Assembly (NCBI GenBank): GCA_946531785.1
Contig: CAMNAT010000033.1
Span: 1 to 11,465 of the forward strand
Length of the DNA: 11,465 nt
Direction of reading: 5' to 3'
Origin: an uncultured Oscillospiraceae bacterium
GTDB lineage: Bacteria; Bacillota; Clostridia; UBA1381
A program made the translations under genes and the position numbers. Positions 1-4,423 of the stretch are shown in pieces. The notes under the pieces are model-generated. The model was not told the DNA's origin and did not search any database. It saw nothing but the letters and a program-made list of their open reading frames with translations. Each line of letters begins with the position of its first letter. Position 1 is the first letter of the stretch.

Positions 1-405
1 TGCTGCGAGGTAGGTATGTACATAGCTATGGCGCGTCAGGCGTTCAGAGAGGGCTATCCGGAGATAGGCGACTATTACATGAGAGCGGCTTATGAGGAGG
101 CTGACCATGCTGCTAAGTTTGCAGAGCTTTTGGGCGAGGTCGTATCGACATCGACAAAGGAGAACCTGCGTGTAAGAGCAGAGGCTGAGTGCGGCGCGAC
201 CGCGGGCAAGCTTGAGCTTGCAAAGAGAGCCAAGGAGCTCGGCTATGACGCTATCCATGACACAGTTCATGAAATGGCTAAGGACGAGGCAAGACACGGA
301 AAGTCATTCGAGGGCTTACTCAACCGCTATTTCGGCGATGAGCTGAAGATGGAGAAATTCAACAAAAAGCTCGAGGATATCGCTAAGAAGATAGGTCTTG
401 CATAA
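1..405 (+). CDS. Rubrerythrin / reverse-rubrerythrin family protein, C-terminal part (5' end outside window)
   Basis: The reading frame is open from base 1 (residues C-C-E-V-G before the first Met at 16), so the gene starts upstream and Met16 is internal. The visible 134 residues form most of a ferritin-like four-helix bundle. The carboxylate/His iron motif is seen in YEEADHAAKF, and a second in the C-terminal half in the DEARHG (ExxRH) segment. The wording around EVGMYIAMARQA and REGYPEIGDYY matches reverse rubrerythrins of anaerobic Clostridia, which normally carry the rubredoxin Fe(Cys)4 domain at the N terminus, here beyond the window edge. These cytoplasmic di-iron proteins reduce hydrogen peroxide (NADH peroxidase activity through a redox partner) and protect anaerobes from oxygen. 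No rubredoxin domain follows at the C terminus. The gene ends with TAA and is followed 20 bases later by a clear terminator, so it is the last gene of its unit. Family is confident; the reverse subtype is inferred. Confidence 0.9.
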   Translation, partial: CCEVGMYIAMARQAFREGYPEIGDYYMRAAYEEADHAAKFAELLGEVVSTSTKENLRVRAEAECGATAGKLELAKRAKELGYDAIHDTVHEMAKDEARHGKSFEGLLNRYFGDELKMEKFNKKLEDIAKKIGLA

Positions 406-425
406 GCATAGAGAGTAAAACAACG

Positions 426-456
426 GAGCCTGTTACGGGATGTGACAGGCTCTTTT
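426..456 (+). terminator. Rho-independent terminator of the rubrerythrin gene
   Basis: The arms GAGCCTGT (426-433) and ACAGGCTC (445-452) pair perfectly over 8 bp, with further weak pairing towards a short loop. They are followed at once by TTTT. The structure starts about 20 bases after the rubrerythrin stop codon. Confidence 0.9.
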
Positions 457-668
457 AATATGCTTTCCGCCGCCGTGAATGGTACTTTTCTTGTACTATT
501 TTATTTTATTCCATTTCCAAAAGCGTAAAATTCGCTGAAAATGGTACTTTTTAAATCTGGTACTATTTCGTATGCTTATTATACACTATTATGTGTACAC
601 GATACAAGTGTTTTTTAGCTTTTATTGAACAGATTTGGAAAATCACTGACTGGCAACTGATTTTATGT
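457..668. other. AT-rich gene-free stretch at the left edge of the accessory patch
   Basis: Apart from the GTACT repeats, no gene, RNA gene or convincing promoter is seen between the rubrerythrin terminator and the start of repeat copy A. An open frame begins at 591, but its first 26 or so codons look random and the recognisable protein signal begins only at the repeat (669). Confidence 0.6.
478..570. repeat. Cluster of GTACT-type short direct repeats
   Basis: Four GTACT motifs occur in about 90 bases, arranged as two pairs. AATGGTACTTTT at 478-489 is followed by GTACTATTT at 493-501. AATGGTACTTTT at 541-552 (after an A-run) is followed by GTACTATTT at 560-568. The two pairs are about 62 bases apart. 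The motifs lie in AT-rich non-coding DNA just after the rubrerythrin terminator, at the left edge of the accessory patch. Ordered short repeats like this can be recombinase arm sites or regulatory binding sites; nothing here decides between these. Confidence 0.5.
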
Positions 669-899
669 TATGAGAAAACAGACACCACTACAGATACCCA
701 CCAAGACGCCCACCAAGATAAAATATATAAGCCGGTGGAATTTTGCTCGATCCCGAGAAGCCGGGCAGAGATGCAAGAGTTTGTCAAATTAAAGGATAAA
801 GTCAACTTCAAGCGAAAGTATCTTGCTCCGATGCTTGCTTTGGGCTTGATCAAAATGACGATACCTGATAAGCCTACAAGCAGACACCAAAAATATGTA
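669..899. repeat. Long direct repeat, copy A (231 bp)
   Basis: Matches 2311-2529 with about 12 substitutions and one 12-base insertion (ACGCCCACCAAG, a local duplication of the CCCACCAAG segment), i.e. about 95% identity over 219 aligned bases. Same orientation, repeat starts 1,642 bp apart. The two copies bracket the DUF3990/HTH gene pair. Similarity stops sharply on both sides. Confidence 0.92.
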
Positions 900-926
900 G
901 CGGCAAACAGTGATAAAATTACTTGA
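669..926 (+). pseudogene. Remnant of an ATP-binding/RecG-like (AlbA_2-type) protein: C-terminal winged-helix tail, copy A
   Basis: The frame reads as a hydrophilic Thr/Asp/His/Gln linker (TDTTTDTHQDAHQD) followed by a winged-helix tail with EFCSIPRSRAEMQEF, a FKRKYLAPML segment and the ending KMTIPDKPTSRHQKYV. This type of tail closes many Clostridial AlbA_2/HATPase_c_4 (RecG-like) ATP-binding proteins and some Fic proteins, which are about 400-500 residues long. Only about 75 residues are present, with no catalytic part upstream, so this is a 3' fragment. No start codon with a ribosome binding site serves the recognisable part. It ends at the TGA at 924-926, where the last codons overlap the -35 box of the next promoter. 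A near-identical copy sits at 2311-2565. The family assignment is from memory of the motif and is moderately sure; the truncated state is seen directly. Confidence 0.65.
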
Positions 927-951
927 CAAACTACTTCTGTGGGAGTATAAT
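923..951 (+). promoter_or_regulatory. Consensus sigma-A promoter of the DUF3990/HTH operon
   Basis: TTGACA (923-928) and TATAAT (946-951) are separated by exactly 17 bases: a perfect consensus promoter. The predicted start of transcription is near 958, about 30 bases before the ATG at 988. So strong a promoter for a toxin-like gene implies tight repression, in line with the overlapping operator. Confidence 0.9.
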
Positions 952-972
952 ATGTATAACTCCACAGAAGTA
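932..972. promoter_or_regulatory. Inverted-repeat operator straddling the -10 box
   Basis: The left arm TACTTCTGTGGGAGT (932-946) and right arm ACTCCACAGAAGTA (959-972) are reverse complements except for one extra G in the left arm. They are separated by 12 bases that hold the rest of the -10 box. The arms occupy the -35/-10 spacer and the start site, so a bound dimer would block RNA polymerase. The downstream HTH protein is the natural candidate repressor (inference). Confidence 0.8.
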
Positions 973-987
973 TAGGAAGTGATATTA

Positions 988-1665
988 ATGAGTAAAATAG
1001 TTCTATATCATGGTTCGCCGGAAATAGTGGAAAAGCCTGAATATGGCAAGGGAAAGACATATAATGACTATGGCAGAGGCTTTTACTGCACGGAGCATAT
1101 AGAATTAGCAAGGGAATGGGCATGTACCGAAGGGGTAGATGGATTTGTAAATGAGTATGGAATTGATACGACAAAGCTCAGGATTCTTAATTTGTCTTCC
1201 GATGAATACACCATTCTTCATTGGTTAGCGCTTCTGATGAAGAACAGAAAAGTAAGAATATCCACTCCTGTTATGAGGAGAGGTACACAATGGCTATATA
1301 ATAATTATCTACCGGATATAACTGATTATGACGCAATAATCGGTTATCGGGCGGACGATTCATACTTTTCTTTTGCTCGTGCATTTGTAAATAATGAGAT
1401 ATCTCTGAACCAATTATCATATGCTATGAAGCTCGGTAAGCTTGGAGAGCAGTTTGTTCTGAAAAGCAAAAAAGCATTTGATGAGATCAGCTTCAGATCG
1501 TATGGATCGGTGGACAGCACCTTGTATTATGCGAAACGGAAAACGCGGGATAGTGAAGCAAGAGCTGCTTTCAACTCCGAGATAGAGAAGGATGATATAA
1601 ACGGCCTTTTTATGCGGGATATAATTCGTGAGGAGGTATTGCCTGATGACCGGCGCTTACGATGA
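988..1665 (+). CDS. DUF3990-type ADP-ribosyltransferase-like protein (putative toxin)
   Basis: A 225-aa protein. The ATG at 988 is chosen because AGGAAG (974-979) lies 8 bases before it; the earlier GTG at 979 would overlap that site. Family marks of DUF3990, which belongs to the ADP-ribosyltransferase fold group: LYHGS (His8) near the N terminus, NDYGRGFYCTE (residues 26-36), the REWA helix (42-45), YDAIIGYRADDSY (114-126), and GKLGEQFVLKSKKAFD (150-165), where Glu154 is in the place expected for the third (catalytic Glu) motif. The likely reaction is transfer of ADP-ribose from NAD+ to an unknown target; this is inferred from the fold. No signal peptide or membrane segment, so it would act in the cytoplasm. 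It overlaps the next gene, an HTH protein, by 20 bases and shares a strong promoter with a palindromic operator, the layout of a type II toxin-antitoxin pair with the toxin first. Lower GC than the core genes around it suggests acquisition. A role as toxin is inference. Confidence 0.75.
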   Translation: MSKIVLYHGSPEIVEKPEYGKGKTYNDYGRGFYCTEHIELAREWACTEGVDGFVNEYGIDTTKLRILNLSSDEYTILHWLALLMKNRKVRISTPVMRRGTQWLYNNYLPDITDYDAIIGYRADDSYFSFARAFVNNEISLNQLSYAMKLGKLGEQFVLKSKKAFDEISFRSYGSVDSTLYYAKRKTRDSEARAAFNSEIEKDDINGLFMRDIIREEVLPDDRRLR

Positions 1666-2284
1666 AAAATATTTAGATGATGCTATGGAGACCTTGGGCG
1701 AGGCGGCGGACTTTGCTGTTGACAGCTGCAATATGAGCCTAGATGAATTTTTTGATCTTTTCATAGCTACTGGGATCGCATTTCAGTTTGCAAAAGGAGT
1801 TCCAAAATATGTTGCGGGACTTTCAGGAACTGAGCTTGTTTATGAGGTGGTCGGAAAATCGGGGATAGAACAGCCGTTGCCCGTACCTCAGGCGAAATAT
1901 GATCGATCCCCGGCATATTGGTGCGGCTGGATCATTGCCTATTATCAATGGTATAGCGGAATGGATTTCAAAGAAATATTTTCGAGCATTTCCCCGGAAG
2001 AGCTCGAGCGGCTTTATCCTGCTTTGCATGAAGCATCGGAGGAAAAAGCTGCTGATGTATTAAATAAAATAATAGAGAGAAAAGCTGCGTCAACAAAGCT
2101 GCAGAGCTTGAGAAAAAACATCGGGTATTCCCAAAGAGAGCTTGCGGAAAAGGCAGGGGTAAATCTGAGGACCTTGCAGCAATATGAGCTTAAAGCAAAG
2201 AATATTAACAAGGCTGCAAGCGAAACATTACTATCACTTGCAAAAGTATTAGGATGCAGGATCGAAGATATAATGGAGAAGTAG
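1646..2284 (+). CDS. HTH (XRE/Cro-type) regulator with conserved N-terminal domain, putative antitoxin
   Basis: A 212-aa protein. The start at 1646 is supported by AGGAGG (1631-1636) 9 bases upstream; the in-frame GTG at 1628 would lie before that site. Residues 1-145 form an acidic, mostly helical domain with LDEFFDLFIATGIAFQF, PKYVAGLSG and a Trp/Tyr-rich YWCGWIIAYYQWY stretch, then LYPALHEASEEK. I recognise this as a recurring Clostridial domain without an assigned function. Residues 151-212 are an XRE-type helix-turn-helix: KLQSLRKNIGYSQRELAEKA, then GVNLRTLQQYE as recognition helix, and a closing VLGCRIEDIM. The gene overlaps the DUF3990 gene by 20 bases, so the two are translationally coupled. 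The likely role is to neutralise the upstream protein through the N-terminal domain and to repress the shared promoter by binding the inverted repeat at 932-972. The DNA-binding domain is seen; the pairing and target are inferred. The stop is followed after 26 bases by repeat copy B. Confidence 0.8.
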   Translation: MTGAYDEKYLDDAMETLGEAADFAVDSCNMSLDEFFDLFIATGIAFQFAKGVPKYVAGLSGTELVYEVVGKSGIEQPLPVPQAKYDRSPAYWCGWIIAYYQWYSGMDFKEIFSSISPEELERLYPALHEASEEKAADVLNKIIERKAASTKLQSLRKNIGYSQRELAEKAGVNLRTLQQYELKAKNINKAASETLLSLAKVLGCRIEDIMEK

Positions 2285-2310
2285 CAGCTGAAACTGTGCC
2301 GGTAAAAAAA

Positions 2311-2529
2311 TATGAGAAAACAGACACCACCACAGATACCCACCAAGATAAAATATATAAGCCGGTGGAATTTTGCTCGATCCCAAGAAGTCGGGCAGAG
2401 ATGCAAGAGTCTGTAAAATTGAAGGATAAAGTCAACTTCAAGAGAAACTATCTTGCACCGATGCTTGCTATGGGCTTGATCAAAATGACGATACCTGATA
2501 AGCCTACAAGCAGAAATCAAAAATATGTG
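2311..2529. repeat. Long direct repeat, copy B (219 bp)
   Basis: Partner of 669-899, same orientation, about 95% identical apart from a 12-base deletion relative to copy A. It begins 26 bases after the stop codon of the HTH gene. Recombination between the copies would remove or duplicate a 1.64-kb unit holding the promoter and both genes. Confidence 0.92.
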
Positions 2530-2565
2530 GGAAATCCGTGGGAAATTACAGCTCCAAGTCAATAA
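2311..2565 (+). pseudogene. Remnant of an ATP-binding/RecG-like protein: C-terminal winged-helix tail, copy B
   Basis: Same winged-helix tail as copy A: the TDTTTDTHQD linker without the 4-residue repeat, then EFCSIPRSRAEMQES, FKRNYLAPML and KMTIPDKPTSRNQKYV, ending GNPWEITAPSQ-stop at 2563-2565. The frame stays open upstream into the HTH gene from an ATG at 2254, but those codons are an out-of-frame reading of the HTH gene and are not part of the domain. No ribosome binding site precedes the domain. Copy B keeps a few more in-frame residues after the KYV motif than copy A. Like copy A, it lacks any catalytic region and is taken as a fragment. Confidence 0.65.
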
Positions 2566-2586
2566 AAAAGTCATTTCCCGCAAAAA

Positions 2587-2620
2587 CCCCGAAAAAGCGC
2601 ATGGCTACGCGGTTTCAGGG
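2587..2620. other. Imperfect hairpin before the integrase remnant
   Basis: CCC-c-GAAA-aa-GCG (2587-2599) faces CGC-gg-TTTC-a-GGG (2608-2620) around an 8-base loop, giving 10 paired positions with symmetric mismatches. It sits between repeat copy B and the integrase start. A T8 run follows 12 bases later (2633-2640). It may be part of an attachment region or a weak terminator; the sequence does not decide. Confidence 0.45.
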
Positions 2621-2640
2621 CTGTTAAAAATGTTTTTTTT

Positions 2641-2781
2641 ATGAAGGGCAGTGTACGAAAGAAAGGCGCAACATGGTCATACCGTATAGATTTAGGTTCA
2701 GTATTCGGTAAGAGAAATCAAATCGAGCGCAGCGGATATAAGACGAAACGGAGCTTGCCGAGATGTCCGACTCACTTTTGA
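2641..2781 (+). pseudogene. Tyrosine integrase, N-terminal fragment
   Basis: From ATG at 2641 the frame reads MKGSVRKKGATWSYRIDLG, then FGKRNQIERSGYKTKR, and stops at TGA 2779-2781 after 46 residues. The opening MKGSVRK..G.TWSY.IDLG....KRKQ....G..TK is the arm-binding (AP2-like) N-terminal domain of Tn916/phage-type tyrosine integrases in Firmicutes, whose full length is about 380-400 residues. The match fails right after the TK(R) position (about base 2748), so the core-binding and catalytic domains are missing. The T8 run directly before the ATG leaves no ribosome binding site. This is the decayed end of an integrative element. Assignment rests on the motif alone. Confidence 0.65.
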
Positions 2782-2849
2782 CCAAGCTCGAAAATATGAC
2801 CGATGAGGAATTTGACGAGCTTGAAAAGTTCCCTGATTTTAATTATTGA
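2742..2849 (+). pseudogene. C-terminal fragment of an unknown acidic protein joined to the integrase remnant
   Basis: A different frame opens after the stop at 2739-2741 and reads DETELAEMSDSLLTKLENM then TDEEFDELEKFPDFNY-stop (2847-2849). An internal ATG at 2763 has no ribosome binding site. The acidic, helical composition with a clean ending looks like a real protein tail, not random sequence. It begins where the integrase similarity ends, so this is best read as the far side of a deletion junction. I do not recognise the family. Confidence 0.4.
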
Positions 2850-2876
2850 TACTGATTACTCCATTTGAAAATCAGG
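2832..2876. repeat. 9-bp inverted repeat upstream of the ATPase gene
   Basis: CCTGATTTT (2832-2840) and AAAATCAGG (2868-2876) are perfect reverse complements 27 bases apart. The second arm directly abuts a TATAAT (2877-2882) that lacks a good -35. No T-run follows, so it is not a typical terminator. It could be an operator or a leftover. Confidence 0.4.
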
Positions 2877-2913
2877 TATAATATGCATATTACAATCTTT
2901 TTTCTAAAAAGTA

Positions 2914-2942
2914 TTTACATTTAATTATATTTAGTGTATAAT
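2914..2942 (+). promoter_or_regulatory. Sigma-A promoter of the AAA_14 ATPase gene
   Basis: TTTACA (2914-2919) and TATAAT (2937-2942) with a 17-base spacer. The predicted start near 2949 gives a leader of about 50 bases before the ATG at 2998. Confidence 0.8.
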
Positions 2943-2997
2943 ATATTGAAAAAGAACGGTAATGTTACCGCTGATTTTCAACGAAAGGAGTCATGGT

Positions 2998-4251
2998 ATG
3001 GTTATACAAAGAGAAAGCTACCTTAATGCACTGAAAATACGGATGCACAATGGTATGATCAAGGTTGTCACCGGCATTCGCAGAAGCGGAAAGTCCTTTT
3101 TGATTTTTAATATTTTCAAAAAATATCTTATGGAAATCGGAACTGATAAAGCGCATATTATAGAGATCCAGCTCGACCTAAGACAAAACAGGAAATATCG
3201 AGACCCCGATGTTATTCTTGAATATATCGAGTCTCTTATAATTGATAACGAACAATACTATATACTGCTCGATGAGGTTCAGATGCTTGATGAGTTTGAG
3301 GAAGTATTGAATTCATTGCTTCATATCCAAAACGCGGATATATATGTCACAGGCAGCAATTCAAAATTTCTGTCAAAGGATATAATCACCGAATTTCGGG
3401 GGCGTGGAGATGAAATTCATATTTATCCCCTGTCATTCAAGGAGTTTATGGGTGCTTATGACGGTGACAGATACCAAGGATGGTCAGAATATGTTACCTA
3501 CGGAGGGTTACCTCTGATACTCAGTATGAAAACCGAGGAACAAAAGATACAATATTTAACCACTCTGTTTGATGAAACATATATCAAGGATATTGTTGAG
3601 CGAAACCGCATTGAAAAAATACAGGAATTAAATGACCTTATCAATGTTCTTGCTTCAGGTATAGGTTCGCTGTCCAATCCTTCAAAAATAGAAGCTACAT
3701 TTAAAAGTGTGATAAGATCCGATATAAGCCTGAATACTATCAGGCAGTATATTGAACACTTGAAGGATGCATTTGTTATAAGCGAAGCAGTGAGATATGA
3801 TGTAAAAGGACGAAAATATATAGGAACACCTGTCAAATATTACTTTGAAGATGTAGGCTTGCGTAATGCAAGATTAGGGTTCAGACAAATTGAGGAAACG
3901 CATTTGATGGAAAATATCATTTACAATGAGCTTAAAATGAGAGGATTTTCCGTTGATGTCGGCGTTGTGCAAAAGAGAGTCAGAATGGCGAACGGCACTG
4001 TACCGAACAAACAGCTTGAAATTGACTTTGTCGCTAACAGCGGAAGCCGACGCTACTATATTCAGTCAGCGTTCAGTATGCCCGATGCTGAAAAAACAGA
4101 ACAGGAAAAGGCATCGCTGAAAAGCGTTAAGGACTCGTTTAAGAAGATAATCGTTGTAAAAGATGTGATCAATGTGCGTCGTGACGAAAACGGGATAACC
4201 ACTATGAGTATTTATGACTTTTTGCTAAACGACAATAGTTTGAAATTGTAA
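2998..4251 (+). CDS. AAA_14/DUF4143 family ATPase
   Basis: A 417-aa protein, within the usual 380-430 range. The ATG at 2998 is preceded by AAAGGAG (2984-2990) with 7 bases between; the in-frame ATG at 2962 would place this site inside the gene. The N-terminal AAA domain shows the Walker A loop GIRRSGKS (26-33), Walker B YILLDEVQ (88-95), a sensor-like TGSNSKFLS (118-126), and the GRG...YPLSFKEF motif typical of this family (135-150). The C-terminal DUF4143 part (from about residue 190) ends in a PD-(D/E)xK-nuclease-like fold: helix ENIIYNELKMRG (305-316), EIDFVA (341-346) and YYIQSA (354-359), with Gln where a nuclease would have Glu/Lys. The cellular role of these ATPases is not established; they are patchy in bacterial and archaeal genomes and are often acquired. 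Its own promoter and terminator, with GC near 38%, mark it as an independent accessory gene next to the element remnants. Family is sure, function is not. Confidence 0.92.
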   Translation: MVIQRESYLNALKIRMHNGMIKVVTGIRRSGKSFLIFNIFKKYLMEIGTDKAHIIEIQLDLRQNRKYRDPDVILEYIESLIIDNEQYYILLDEVQMLDEFEEVLNSLLHIQNADIYVTGSNSKFLSKDIITEFRGRGDEIHIYPLSFKEFMGAYDGDRYQGWSEYVTYGGLPLILSMKTEEQKIQYLTTLFDETYIKDIVERNRIEKIQELNDLINVLASGIGSLSNPSKIEATFKSVIRSDISLNTIRQYIEHLKDAFVISEAVRYDVKGRKYIGTPVKYYFEDVGLRNARLGFRQIEETHLMENIIYNELKMRGFSVDVGVVQKRVRMANGTVPNKQLEIDFVANSGSRRYYIQSAFSMPDAEKTEQEKASLKSVKDSFKKIIVVKDVINVRRDENGITTMSIYDFLLNDNSLKL

Positions 4252-4270
4252 AATTAAATGAGGCAAAACT

Positions 4271-4303
4271 GAAGCAGCCCGCGGCAGGGCTGCTTCTTGT
4301 ATA
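4271..4303 (+). terminator. Terminator of the ATPase gene
   Basis: GAAGCAGCCC (4271-4280) and GGGCTGCTTC (4287-4296) form a perfect 10-bp stem with a 6-base loop, followed by TTGTATAT. The T-tract is short, but the stem is strong and lies 20 bases after the stop codon. Confidence 0.8.
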
Positions 4304-4315
4304 TAAAATTGATTA

Positions 4316-4344
4316 TTTACTTTTTACATTATTTATGCTATAAT
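4316..4344 (+). promoter_or_regulatory. Extended -10 promoter of the HD-GYP gene
   Basis: TTTACT (4316-4321), a 17-base spacer, and TGCTATAAT (4336-4344), i.e. a TGn-extended consensus -10. The start of transcription would be near 4351, leaving about 60 bases of leader. Confidence 0.75.
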
Positions 4345-4372
4345 CTATGTATATAAAAGAAGAAGGATCTCA

Positions 4373-4423
4373 GTGGATAAGACCGGAGCTTACCATGTAA
4401 AGGGTAATTATGAAGATAAATAA
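4373..4423 (+). other. Possible short upstream ORF overlapping the HD-GYP start
   Basis: GTG at 4373, preceded by AGAAGG (4361-4366) at a good 6-base spacing, opens a 16-codon frame (VDKTGAYHVKGNYEDK) that ends at 4421-4423, past the ATG at 4410 in another frame. A small stem, TTACC (4390-4394) with GGTAA (4403-4407), would cover the GGG of the main gene's ribosome binding site. Translating the leader ORF would open it, which would couple the two. Structure is seen; use is inferred. Confidence 0.35.

Noticed and set aside
668..1174. 168-codon open frame on the minus strand
   Set aside because: It runs antisense through repeat copy A, the consensus promoter and the DUF3990 gene, has no ribosome binding site, and its protein is a low-complexity hydrophobic/Ser/Leu shadow.
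2014..2583. 189-codon open frame on the minus strand, with Phe/Leu/Ile-rich stretches resembling membrane segments
   Set aside because: Antisense to the HTH gene and repeat copy B, both of which have coherent protein motifs on the plus strand. The hydrophobic look comes from reading Lys/Glu-rich codons backwards.
457..2960. CRISPR array or tandem repeat locus
   Set aside because: The repeats present are two long copies and a few short motifs, without regular repeat-spacer units.
4345..4409. A cyclic-di-GMP riboswitch ahead of the HD-GYP gene
   Set aside because: The leader is only about 60 bases and lacks the conserved GEMM-type helices; it is too short for the aptamer.
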